From positions 62,001 to 126,000 of the forward strand of contig NZ_FNKY01000001.1 of the NCBI RefSeq assembly GCF_900103165.1: a stretch of DNA of 64,000 bases, in the 5' to 3' direction. Origin of the DNA: Nitrosospira multiformis (GTDB lineage: Bacteria; Pseudomonadota; Gammaproteobacteria; Burkholderiales; Nitrosomonadaceae). The translations under genes and the position numbers were made by a program. Positions 47,767 to 55,903 of the stretch are shown piece by piece (positions within the stretch are counted from its first letter, which is position 1; every line of letters starts with the position of its first letter). The notes under the pieces were generated by a model that saw only the letters and a list, made by a program, of their open reading frames with translations, made no database searches and was not told where the DNA came from.

Positions 47767-47772
47767 ATTATA
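47767..47772 (-). promoter_or_regulatory. Candidate -10 element close to the queA start
   Basis: TATAAT on the minus strand, seven bases before the ATG. No good -35 is found at 17 bases. If used, transcription would begin at or within the start codon. Confidence 0.35.
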
Positions 47773-47791
47773 CCGATGTGTCCTGCTCAGG

Positions 47792-47820
47792 TTGCCGCGA
47801 CCTGTATTTTCAGTAATAAT
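47792..47820 (+). promoter_or_regulatory. Candidate sigma-70 promoter of tRNA-Leu
   Basis: TTGCCG (47792-47797) and TAATAAT (47814-47820) are about 16-17 bases apart, followed by GC-rich GCCCC, typical of a stringently controlled stable-RNA promoter. The tRNA begins 20 bases downstream. Confidence 0.5.
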
Positions 47821-47840
47821 GCCCCTCCTGAAAAGACATT

Positions 47841-47927
47841 GCCGGGATGGCGGAATTGGTAGACGCACGGGACTCAAAATCCCGCGACTGCGAGGTCATG
47901 GGGGTTCGATTCCCCCTCCCGGCACCA
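47841..47927 (+). tRNA. tRNA-Leu (anticodon CAA)
   Basis: 87 bases including an encoded CCA. The acceptor stem pairs GCCGGGA with TCCCGGC, the D-arm has GGCGGAATTGGTAGACG, the anticodon stem-loop is CGGGA-CTCAAAA-TCCCG with anticodon CAA, a long class II variable arm follows, and the T-arm has GGTTCGATTCC. It reads UUG codons. Confidence 0.96.
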
Positions 47928-48095
47928 CGGATGAGCTAATACATTTAGTTTATTCAATAAGTTACGCAGGACTTGGATTCCGCGTGGTGGTGCTTTTGTG
48001 CATGAAACTACTGCTCGGAAGCATGCTTAACGGAGTGGTGCTACAGTCTTTCGCGACCCGATTCGTTAGAAGAAGTCGCCCCAGTAATCCTGTCC

Positions 48096-48335
48096 CTAAA
48101 TATTCGCCAGGAAGTGCTGACGTGTAATGCCGAAAGAGTGGACCAACATCCCTATTCCCTTTCCCACCAAAGCAACTACGCCTACCATAAAAAAATCCAC
48201 CTATTGCCCACTGAAAATAGTGGATGTAAAGGCTTTAATTATCAATAAATCAACCCCTATTGCGGCTAATCCGAGTGCTATTAACTTGCCGCACGCGGCG
48301 AGGCTAATGGCCGACTCTTGCGGGTTCATATTCAT
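48096..48335 (-). pseudogene. Small two-helix membrane protein interrupted by an amber codon
   Basis: From the ATG at 48333-48335 the frame encodes 44 residues (MNMNPQESAISLAACGKLIA...), meets TAG, and then stays open in the same frame for 34 more residues (VDFFMVGVVALVGKGIGMLV...). Each half contains one strongly hydrophobic helix. The GAGAG upstream could be a ribosome binding site. It may be a one-mutation pseudogene or two tiny genes; I recognise no family. The antisense frame is more polar and looks less like a protein. Confidence 0.35.
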
Positions 48336-48655
48336 GGAATTGCTCTCTATATAGAAATTATTTATAGAGAGTGAGAAATGAAGGGAGTGTCAATGCCGGG
48401 ACAAGCTAACGCATATCCACTTTTTTATTGAAGCCATTCGACAATTACAAATCAGCTGCTATAAATATAATCAAGTTCCTTGGGGGGCGATTGGTGGCTC
48501 CACAAACATATGCGGCAGAATAAGAAAGGCGATGAGTCCTATTTTATTTACCCAAAATACAGCATAGGCAGGACTCATCACACGCATCGTTCTACCTTAC
48601 ATTTTTTTGCAACAGAAGCCTTGTTATTTCGCTATCTACCGCATTGTAAGAAATT
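48336..48655. other. Gene-free interval
   Basis: 320 AT-rich bases between the small membrane frame and the HAD-like gene; I see no further features. Confidence 0.4.
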
Positions 48656-49171
48656 ATGAAATCCACCCATTCGATTGCGAATGCCTCTCGATGGCGGTAC
48701 CGCATTCGTGTGTCGTTCGATCTCGACGACACACTGACCAGCCATTGCCGCAAAGTACCGATTGAAACAAGCCTGTTCCCTACCTTCATTCATCAGTGGC
48801 TGGGCGAACCGTTACGCCGCGGGACCAAAAGGTTATTTCGTGAGTTGCGTCACCGTGATTGCAGCGTCTGGATATATACAAGTTCTGGACGATCGTCCAC
48901 TTACATCCAACGCTGGTTCCTACTTCACGGTATTCGCATCGACGGCGTCGTTAACGGGAACCGTCACCACCGCGCGTTAAACCGGCACTACCTACAGCGC
49001 TTACCTTCGAAGTTTCCACCGGCCTTTGGTATCGACCTTCATGTCGATGACTCGGAGGGCGTGAAGATGGAAGGAGACGAACTCGGCTTCCGGGTTCTCG
49101 TTATCCATCCTCACGACGAGCACTGGATGGAGAAAGTGCTAGATGCTGTTGCCACGCTTAGACATGCCTGA
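48656..49171 (+). CDS. HAD-superfamily hydrolase-like protein
   Basis: 171 residues. The catalytic HAD motif I reads FDLDDTLTSH with D22 (nucleophile) and D24, motif II is WIYTSSGR, and motif IV is LHVDDSEGVKMEGDELGFRVLVI. The short length leaves no room for a cap domain, as in small phosphatases. The substrate is unknown. It has many basic and histidine residues. It is isolated from neighbours on both sides. Confidence 0.7.
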   Translation: MKSTHSIANASRWRYRIRVSFDLDDTLTSHCRKVPIETSLFPTFIHQWLGEPLRRGTKRLFRELRHRDCSVWIYTSSGRSSTYIQRWFLLHGIRIDGVVNGNRHHRALNRHYLQRLPSKFPPAFGIDLHVDDSEGVKMEGDELGFRVLVIHPHDEHWMEKVLDAVATLRHA

Positions 49172-49509
49172 TTTCGAAAGACTTATTGGAGTGCCGAAAA
49201 GGTAGTCAGAGGTAGTCAGGGAAAAATTTCCGGAACAATCATTTTCAGCGAAACTGGGTTGCGCGTGTACTTCGGGTAGCGCTCCCTCGCATGCAGCATA
49301 TTAAAGCCATCTAAAACCATCTAAAACCATCTAAAGCCATCGAATTAGGAAAATATCCCTAGTCAAATTGATGTTTTTGCAAATTGTAATATTTACGTAA
49401 CAAGTTCTGCATAGAATCTAAAAGCTATTGATGTTCTTCCGGAAAATTGGTAGCGGTGAGAACTGGAGGTAGAGTGGCTCCCCAAGACCCCGAGGGGCAA
49501 GGATCAGTG
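49172..49509. other. Interval with a short tandem repeat and IS remnant boundary
   Basis: About 340 bases without a gene; holds the 10-bp tandem repeat at 49312-49351 and leads into the IS3 remnant. Confidence 0.4.
49312..49351 (+). repeat. 10-bp tandem repeat, four units
   Basis: TAAAGCCATC, TAAAACCATC, TAAAACCATC, TAAAGCCATC in a row. Too short and without spacers, so not a CRISPR. Confidence 0.85.
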
Positions 49510-49730
49510 ATGAAGAAATCGAGATTCTCAAAGGAGCAGATCATCAATGCATTGCGGCTGGCCGACAGCGGCAGCCGGCGGTCGATATGTGCCGACAGAT
49601 CAGCGTGTCGGAGGGCCACGTTCTACATGTGGAAGGAGAACTACGCGGACTTGGGTGTGAGCTAGCTACACAAGCTCAAGCAGCAGTGCAAACCACCGAA
49701 GCGGCCTGTCTATCGTTTCAAGCTGTCCGG
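49510..49730 (+). pseudogene. Degenerate IS3-family transposase orfA remnant
   Basis: The frame starts MKKSRFSKEQIINALRLADS, the typical start of IS3-family OrfA. A shifted frame then encodes VDMCRQISVSEG, and the original frame resumes with TFYMWKENYADLGVS before a stop. Two frameshifts and loss of the remainder mean it is dead. It lies directly upstream of pstS and may have supplied part of its promoter region. Confidence 0.7.
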
Positions 49731-49770
49731 TTTTCGGGGAAACGTCACTATCATATATAGGTGAGCATTC

Positions 49771-50793
49771 ATGAAAAAGCCATTTCTATACACTGTTCTT
49801 GTTACCGTTGTTACGTTAACCACATCTTCTCTCTCTTTCGCAGACAGAGTCCGGCTGACTGGTTCCGGCGCGAGCTTCCCTGCGCCGATCTACCTCAGCT
49901 GGTTTAAGAACCTTAACAAAGCAAACCCTAATCTCGTCGTGGATTATCAGTCCAAGGGTAGCGGCGCCGGTGTACAGGACTTCTTAAATAAAACGGTCGA
50001 TTTCGCTGCGAGCGATTCGGCGATGAAAACGGAAGACATGGCCAAGGTTTCTGAAGGGGTGCAACTTCTGCCGATGACCGCAGGAGAAATCATCGTCACC
50101 TACAACCTTCCGGGCAACCCCAAAGGACTAAAGTTGCCACGTGATGTTTATCCCAACATCTTTCTTGGCAAGATCACTAAATGGAATGACCCTAAGATTG
50201 CTGCAGCCAACCCTGGTGTAAAGCTTCCTGACACGCCGATTACCGTCGTAGTACGCGCCGATTCCAGTGGCACGACCGCAGTTTTCACTAAACATCTGTC
50301 GGCCATCAATGCCGAATTCAAGAGCACGCTTGGCGAAGGCAATACTGTGAATTGGCCCGCAACCAACAAATTCATAAAATCGCCCAAGAACGATGGAGTG
50401 ACCGCTACCGTACGCCAGACACCGGGCGCCATCGGCTACATTGAATACAGCTACGCAAAACTAGCCAAGGTCGAGTCTGCACTATTACAGAACAAAGACG
50501 GCAAATTTGTGACCCCGGGTAATAGTGTTGAAACCCTGGCCGCCATCAAGATCCCTGAAGATATGATCGCTTGGGCACCAGATCCCGAGGGTGCGAATTC
50601 TTACCCCATCGTTACCTATACGTGGATGATCTTCCGCAAGAACAACAGCGATGCACAGAAGGCCAAAGCCATGCGCGACATGGTCGAATTTGGGCTCACC
50701 GAAGGACAGAAGATGGCGGATGCGTTGGGCTACATCCCGTTGCCGCAGTCGGTGGTTGAACAGGTTCGCAAGGCTGCTGCCAACATCAAGTAA
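49771..50793 (+). CDS. pstS: Phosphate ABC transporter, substrate-binding protein (first copy)
   Basis: 340 residues, with a signal peptide (1-24, ending LSFA). LTGSGASFPAPIYLSWF, VDYQSKGSGAGVQDFLNKTV, the DFAASDSAM loop and RADSSGTTAVFTKHL form the phosphate-binding site. It captures phosphate in the periplasm for PstCAB. A strong hairpin separates it from pstC, and a second pstS follows pstB. Confidence 0.95.
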   Translation: MKKPFLYTVLVTVVTLTTSSLSFADRVRLTGSGASFPAPIYLSWFKNLNKANPNLVVDYQSKGSGAGVQDFLNKTVDFAASDSAMKTEDMAKVSEGVQLLPMTAGEIIVTYNLPGNPKGLKLPRDVYPNIFLGKITKWNDPKIAAANPGVKLPDTPITVVVRADSSGTTAVFTKHLSAINAEFKSTLGEGNTVNWPATNKFIKSPKNDGVTATVRQTPGAIGYIEYSYAKLAKVESALLQNKDGKFVTPGNSVETLAAIKIPEDMIAWAPDPEGANSYPIVTYTWMIFRKNNSDAQKAKAMRDMVEFGLTEGQKMADALGYIPLPQSVVEQVRKAAANIK

Positions 50794-50805
50794 GCAAAAG
50801 TTCTA

Positions 50806-50841
50806 CGTGGATCCGAGGTCGTGTCATACCTCAGATCCACG
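50806..50841 (+). promoter_or_regulatory. Intercistronic hairpin between pstS and pstC
   Basis: CGTGGATCCGAGGT (50806-50819) pairs with ACCTCAGATCCACG (50828-50841), 13 of 14 pairs, around an 8-base loop, just 13 bases after pstS. No T-run follows. Such hairpins commonly stabilise the upstream mRNA, here favouring the abundant binding protein over the permease. Confidence 0.75.
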
Positions 50842-50905
50842 AACAAGGCTTATAAAGCAAGAGGGTTGCAAAGACCCCTTAGTCCTTCGCCCTTAAATAA
50901 ATTAA

Positions 50906-51886
50906 ATGGGTCGCTTTATGCAAAAGCCCTTTACCTTCAATGTTGACACGGATTCCATCTGCCAGCCCCCCTCGTCGTCCACTCTACTGGTTGATCGGAC
51001 ATTCCGCATACTCGCGCGTCTGGGCGTTATCATCATTCTTGCCCTGGTGGTGGCTATTGTTCTGGAAATCGGTGTTAAGGCGATTCCAGGCATCCAGAAA
51101 TACGGACTGGACATGCTCACCGGTACGGTCTGGGATGTGGGTCAACAACAGTTCGGCATTCTCCCGGCTATCTGGGGAACGCTCTATAGTTCCTTGATTG
51201 CTCTGCTAATCGGTGGCTTTTTCGGAATTAGCATGGCGATTTTCTTGACGCAGGATTTTCTGCCTCCGCGCTTGGCCGCCGTTTTTCGCACTATCGTCGA
51301 GTTGCTTGCAGCGATACCCAGCGTGGTATATGGATTGTGGGGAATTTTCGTCGTGATTCCATTCATCCGCCCGCTAACTGATGTACTGAATGAGTCTCTT
51401 GGCTGGATTCCATTTTTCAGCTCTACGCTGAGTGGCCCTGGCTTACTGCCCGCCGCTTTGGTGCTTGCCATCATGATTCTGCCGACCATTGCTGCCGTGT
51501 CTCAGGATGCTTTGCGTTCAGTTCCCTTAAAGACCAAGCAAGCCGCCTATGGCATGGGGGCGACTCACTGGGAAGCCATTCTCAAGGTCATGGTGCCGAC
51601 GGCGGCTACCGGTATCTTTGGCTCCCTGGTACTGGGTCTAGGCCGGGCGCTGGGTGAAACGATGGCGCTCGCCATGCTAGTAGGCAATTCGAACCAGATT
51701 TCGCTTTCTCTGTTCGCGCCCGCGAATACGCTGGCTGCCCTGCTGGCATTGAATTTCCCCGAAGCAGGGCCAAATGAAATTGGAGTGCTGATGTATGCCG
51801 CCCTGGTTCTAATGCTGATTACTTTGGTGGTCAATATCCTTGGCTCGATGATGATAATGTACGCCCAGCGTGGAACAAAATCATGA
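50906..51886 (+). CDS. pstC: Phosphate ABC transporter permease PstC
   Basis: 326 residues with six or more membrane segments. IWGTLYSSLIALLIGGFFGI, ELLAAIPSVVYGLWGIFV, and AAYGMGATHWEAILKVMVPTA, the EAA-type loop that contacts the ATPase, identify it. Its TGA overlaps the ATG of pstA (ATGA), indicating coupled translation. Confidence 0.95.
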   Translation: MGRFMQKPFTFNVDTDSICQPPSSSTLLVDRTFRILARLGVIIILALVVAIVLEIGVKAIPGIQKYGLDMLTGTVWDVGQQQFGILPAIWGTLYSSLIALLIGGFFGISMAIFLTQDFLPPRLAAVFRTIVELLAAIPSVVYGLWGIFVVIPFIRPLTDVLNESLGWIPFFSSTLSGPGLLPAALVLAIMILPTIAAVSQDALRSVPLKTKQAAYGMGATHWEAILKVMVPTAATGIFGSLVLGLGRALGETMALAMLVGNSNQISLSLFAPANTLAALLALNFPEAGPNEIGVLMYAALVLMLITLVVNILGSMMIMYAQRGTKS

Positions 51887-52779
51887 GTGATACGCTGCTT
51901 CCCCTCTCTGGGCCAACTCCGAGCCTGCAGCGTAAGATCGAAGGCCGGGCATTGCGCAGCATAGTGCTGAGTGGCCTGGTATGGTTCAATGCGATACTGA
52001 TTAGTGTGCCCCTACTTTCCGTGTTGTATATGTTGATTACCCGTGGCGGCGCACGTCTTAATATGGAAGTTTTTACCGAGCTTCCACCGGCCGGTTTCGA
52101 GATGGGTGGGGGCTTCGGTAACGCGCTCGTCGGTACTTTCTTCATGGTGGGTATTGCTGCGCTGATCGCAATCCCGGTAGGCATTCTGGCAGCCATTTTT
52201 CTGGCCGAACTTGGGCCCAGCAGCAAACTTGCTACCGTCGCCCGCTTCTCGGCAAAGACGCTGACCGGCGTGCCCTCGATCCTGGCCGGCGTCTTCGCCT
52301 ACGCGATGGTGGTGATTACCACCGGCACTTACTCAGCGCCCGCTGGCGGTGTAGCGCTGGCGGTATTGATGCTGCCCATTGTCGTTTTGACCGCCGAGGA
52401 AGCCATGAGAATGGTCCCAAAAATCATGAAGGACGCCGCCTATGGTATGGGCTGCACCCATACACAAGTAATCTGGCAGATTGTGTTGCCGACCGGGATG
52501 CCTGCCATTCTTACTGGCGTGATGCTGGCGATTGCACGGGCGGCTGGAGAAACTGCACCCCTGCTTTTTACAGCGCTATTCAGCAACTATTGGTTGCTCC
52601 AGGAAGGCCATCTGGCTGTCATGAGCCCTACGGCCTCAATGGCCGTACTGATTTACAATTTCTCCGGCATGCCCTTCGATAACCAGCTTGAACTCGCTTG
52701 GGCAGGTTCGCTGGTATTAGTGATGATCGTGTTAATCGTTAATGTCGTCAGCCGAATTTTTGGCAAACCTAAATTTTGA
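51883..52779 (+). CDS. pstA: Phosphate ABC transporter permease PstA
   Basis: 298 residues, six membrane segments. [18 protein letters not shown] and [20 protein letters not shown] (EAA loop) match PstA. It overlaps pstC by 4 bases and pstB starts 19 bases after its stop. Forms the heterodimeric channel with PstC. Confidence 0.95.
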   Translation: MSDTLLPLSGPTPSLQRKIEGRALRSIVLSGLVWFNAILISVPLLSVLYMLITRGGARLNMEVFTELPPAGFEMGGGFGNALVGTFFMVGIAALIAIPVGILAAIFLAELGPSSKLATVARFSAKTLTGVPSILAGVFAYAMVVITTGTYSAPAGGVALAVLMLPIVVLTAEEAMRMVPKIMKDAAYGMGCTHTQVIWQIVLPTGMPAILTGVMLAIARAAGETAPLLFTALFSNYWLLQEGHLAVMSPTASMAVLIYNFSGMPFDNQLELAWAGSLVLVMIVLIVNVVSRIFGKPKF

Positions 52780-52798
52780 GTATGGGAGTGACGGAATT

Positions 52799-53614
52799 AT
52801 GAACTCAACAATGCAGCAGGCAGCTCCTGATACCCAGCCAGCTACATTGGTAATGGACTGCAAATTGGACAAGATTTTCTATGGCAACTTCTTGGCCGTA
52901 CGCGACAGCCATGTGCCCATTGAAAAGAATAAAATCACCGGTTTCATTGGACCGTCCGGCTGCGGCAAGAGCACCGTGCTGCGCAGCCTTAACCGAATGA
53001 ACGACCTGGTTGATGGCTTTCGCTTCGACGGACATGTGCTGTTTCTCGGGCAGGATGTCTATGGCAAGGGCGTAGATCCTGTGGTCGTGCGCCGTTACAT
53101 CGGCATGGTGTTCCAGCAGCCCAATCCTTTTTCAATGAGCATTTTCGACAATGTTGCCTTCGGCTTGCGTCTCAATCGCTATAAGGGCGATATTGGCGAC
53201 CGAGTCAAGCAGGCACTGCAGGGGGCGGCATTGTGGGAGGAGGTCAAGGATAAACTCAAGGTCAGCGGCCTGGCACTTTCCGGCGGCCAGCAGCAGCGCC
53301 TGTGCATCGCTCGCGCCATTGCCACCCAACCCCAGGTGCTATTGATGGACGAACCGTGTTCTGCGCTGGACCCAATCGCCACTCGCCGCGTCGAGGAGTT
53401 GATGGTCGAGTTGAAGGAGCATTACACCATCGCCCTGGTGACCCATAACATGCAGCAGGCGACGCGCGTTGCGGATACCACCGCATTCTTCTCCGTTGAT
53501 ATCTCCGGAGGATCCCGGACTGGCTACCTGGTGGAATCTGGGCCCACCGCTCAAATCTTCGAGAACCCACGCGAGAAGCTGACTAAAGACTACATCAGTG
53601 GCCAGTTCAGCTGA
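52799..53614 (+). CDS. pstB: Phosphate ABC transporter ATPase PstB
   Basis: 271 residues from the ATG at 52799 with GGGAG upstream; the open frame extends 19 codons into pstA but that start is unlikely. Walker A GPSGCGKS (51-58), [16 protein letters not shown] signature, Walker [14 protein letters not shown] and the switch histidine in LVTHNMQQA are intact. It powers phosphate import. No phoU follows; a second pstS does, 21 bases after its stop. Confidence 0.96.
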   Translation: MNSTMQQAAPDTQPATLVMDCKLDKIFYGNFLAVRDSHVPIEKNKITGFIGPSGCGKSTVLRSLNRMNDLVDGFRFDGHVLFLGQDVYGKGVDPVVVRRYIGMVFQQPNPFSMSIFDNVAFGLRLNRYKGDIGDRVKQALQGAALWEEVKDKLKVSGLALSGGQQQRLCIARAIATQPQVLLMDEPCSALDPIATRRVEELMVELKEHYTIALVTHNMQQATRVADTTAFFSVDISGGSRTGYLVESGPTAQIFENPREKLTKDYISGQFS

Positions 53615-53635
53615 GCCTCGGCGAGGAGAAAAGGT

Positions 53636-54685
53636 ATGAAGCTTCATATCGGCGTTGTTAACGCTATCTTGGCAATCGCCTCGTTGGCAGCATCGACAGT
53701 GCAAGCGCAAAGCAACATGGATTCTCTGGTCCTCAACGGCGCGGGGGCGACTTTTCCGGCACCATTGTATAAAACATGGATTGCCGCTTATCACAAGGTT
53801 GAGCCAGGGACGTTAATCAAGTACGCCGAAGTTGGCAGTGGCGAAGGGGTAAAGCGTTTTCTTGCCAATACCGTGGACTTCGGCGCCAGCGATGCCGCCA
53901 TGACGGATGCCCAGATTGCTTCTGCGCAGGATGGGGTGGTAATGGTGCCCGTTACCGCAGGCATGGTGGCGCTCGCTTACAATTTGCCGGGATTGAATGG
54001 TCTGCTGAAGCTGGATCGGAATACCTATACTGCATTATTGATGGGCAAGATCACACGCTGGAACGATGCCCGCATCCAAGCCACCAATCCCGGACTCGAT
54101 CTGCCTAATCGTGAAATCTTACTGGCCGTGCGCCAGGACAGCAGCGGTACGACATTTGTACTGTCCAATCATCTGAGCGCCGCCAGTCCAGAATGGCGCG
54201 ACGGTCCCGGCACCGGCAATCTTGTCAGATGGCCCCGCAATGCGATGTTTGCCCGCGGCAATGAGGGTGTCTCGGCGCTGGTGCAACGCAGCGTGGGATC
54301 GATTGGCTATGTCGAATACAACTTTTCCAAGCGCCTTGACCTGAAGGTAGCGCACCTGGAAAACAAGGAAGGTCATTTCGTTGCGCCGAGTGAGCGTATT
54401 GGCGTTGCAACGCTGGCAGCAAATATCGGACGCATTCCTGCTGACATGCGCGCTTACATACCGGATCCTGCCGGAACCGATTCATACCCTTTGATATCAT
54501 TTACATGGTTGCTGCTTAAGGAGCATTATTCCAACAAATCTAAGGGCGAGGCGCTGAAGCGCTTCATAACATGGAGCCTGCAGGAAGGCCAGAATTTTAG
54601 CGGCGAGTTGGGTTACATCCGCTTGCCCGCTGAAGTCGCGAAACGCAGCAATGAGGCGTTGGCTAGAGTATATACTAGCCCCTAG
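53636..54685 (+). CDS. pstS: Phosphate ABC transporter, substrate-binding protein (second copy)
   Basis: 349 residues with a signal peptide (about 1-24, ending TVQA). LNGAGATFPAPLYKTW, EVGSGEGVKRFLANTVDFGASDAAM and RQDSSGTTFVLSNHLSA mirror the first copy, but the sequence is well diverged, so it is an old duplication or separate acquisition. Two binding proteins for one permease could differ in affinity or in phosphate versus arsenate discrimination; this is inference. It appears to be co-transcribed with pstB. Confidence 0.93.
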   Translation: MKLHIGVVNAILAIASLAASTVQAQSNMDSLVLNGAGATFPAPLYKTWIAAYHKVEPGTLIKYAEVGSGEGVKRFLANTVDFGASDAAMTDAQIASAQDGVVMVPVTAGMVALAYNLPGLNGLLKLDRNTYTALLMGKITRWNDARIQATNPGLDLPNREILLAVRQDSSGTTFVLSNHLSAASPEWRDGPGTGNLVRWPRNAMFARGNEGVSALVQRSVGSIGYVEYNFSKRLDLKVAHLENKEGHFVAPSERIGVATLAANIGRIPADMRAYIPDPAGTDSYPLISFTWLLLKEHYSNKSKGEALKRFITWSLQEGQNFSGELGYIRLPAEVAKRSNEALARVYTSP

Positions 54686-54739
54686 TCACATCTTCAACAG
54701 AGCGAGTCGTGGAACGCGCGACCGTGATCGATATTCCAG

Positions 54740-55459
54740 ATGAAGTTTTCCAATAGCGCTCTTTTCTTGACCGATGCTATGAAATCCTGTCGTATCCTCG
54801 ACCTGGACGCCATCAGGAATTCCCTGGAGGAAGTGCAGGCGCAATTCGAGTTGCTAAACACCCAGCTTGATGAACAGCGTGACCCTCTCGACGATGTCGT
54901 TTGCAGTAATATGCTGCAGGGCTATGCGCTAATTGACCGGCTTATCGTTGAGGGTGTCGATTTGTTCGATCTACAGCAGATCGACTGGATGATCGAGATC
55001 AATACAACGGTATTGTGTGGTGCCGACCCTGAGCAACGCAAGGAATTTTCCCAGCACATAGCCATAACTAGTTCACGGTTCTTTGATAGCCATGAGGGTG
55101 GCGTGCGCGGCCTGCTGGAATGGTACAACTTGCATCGCAACAAATCAGCATGGAAGCGGGCTGCAGGCGTTTTTGTGTACATTCTCAGCAAGCCTCAGCT
55201 GTTTATTGAGGGGAATCACCGTAGCGCTTCGCTCATCGTCAGTTTTCTCTTGATGCGGGACGGTCTACCACCATTCGTATTATCGACCGACAATGTAGTC
55301 GCTTTCTTTAACCCGGCGTCAGTTGTTCGACGCATGCCAAAAAACGGGTTGGTGGCGCTATTCCAACTACCGAAAATCAAGAAAAAATATGCTGCTTTCC
55401 TCGAAGAACAATCATCGTCGGAATTCCTTCTCAAAGACTCTGTTGCAAAAAAAATGTGA
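54740..55459 (+). CDS. Fic-like protein without the catalytic histidine
   Basis: 239 residues. LFIEGNHRSASLIVSFLL (from about 154) matches the Fic/Doc motif HxFxEGNxR-x-A closely, including E157, G158, N159 and R161, but the catalytic histidine position is Q153. The fold therefore looks Fic/Doc-like while AMP-transferase activity by the usual mechanism is unlikely. The N-terminal 150 residues are helical and unfamiliar. It starts 55 bases after the second pstS, in the position where phoU usually occurs. No antitoxin-like small gene is adjacent. Confidence 0.6.
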   Translation: MKFSNSALFLTDAMKSCRILDLDAIRNSLEEVQAQFELLNTQLDEQRDPLDDVVCSNMLQGYALIDRLIVEGVDLFDLQQIDWMIEINTTVLCGADPEQRKEFSQHIAITSSRFFDSHEGGVRGLLEWYNLHRNKSAWKRAAGVFVYILSKPQLFIEGNHRSASLIVSFLLMRDGLPPFVLSTDNVVAFFNPASVVRRMPKNGLVALFQLPKIKKKYAAFLEEQSSSEFLLKDSVAKKM

Positions 55460-55903
55460 AGTAGAACTAAAGCAGAACTTATGCATGTGATGGGTCTTGC
55501 CTATCCGTTGTAGATACCGAATTACCTTTCGATGAAGCGGATCTCCCCTGTGAGACCGTTGCCCAACTTCCACAGGGGAAGGCGACCTGATATTGCGCGT
55601 CGGGGAGAAATAGAAATCAATCGTATGACCTTGTTTATCAGGTTGCTGTAAACCTTTAGAAGAGCCCAAGGCAGTCATATGGCAGTGACGACTGGGTTCG
55701 CTTCTCCCATCATTGCACCTGTAAAATTCTACAGCTGTTCAGAAACCTGAAGGCATGATGTAATAAAACCATGTCATCTTCAGGTTACAAATCTCTGCAA
55801 AGCGCTCGGCAGACCGAGTCCGCACACGCATTTCACTGCCGTGCGGTTTTCCTTCACATTTCAAACCCCTTTCATTGCATTGCAAGGACCAACGTCTGGA
55901 GGC
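55460..55903. other. Gene-free interval
   Basis: About 440 bases between the Fic-like gene and the GGDEF/EAL gene. The 5' end of the latter's open frame reaches back to 55841, so its real start may lie inside. Nothing else stands out. Confidence 0.4.

Noticed and set aside
47760-47840. preQ1 riboswitch upstream of queA
   Set aside because: There is only a short palindrome (CAGGTTGCCGCGACCTG) and no preQ1 aptamer pattern; the region is filled by the tRNA promoter and the close -10 of queA.
47792-48127. Plus-strand frame overlapping the tRNA
   Set aside because: It runs straight through the tRNA-Leu gene and has no protein-like features.
49312-49351. Possible CRISPR-like repeats
   Set aside because: The 10-bp units are contiguous without spacers, and no cas gene is present. 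The same applies to the 9-bp repeats at 59275-59301.
49701-49730. Possible Pho box upstream of pstS
   Set aside because: Two CTGTC elements are 17 bases apart rather than the 11-base period of a Pho box, and they lie in IS3 remnant DNA.
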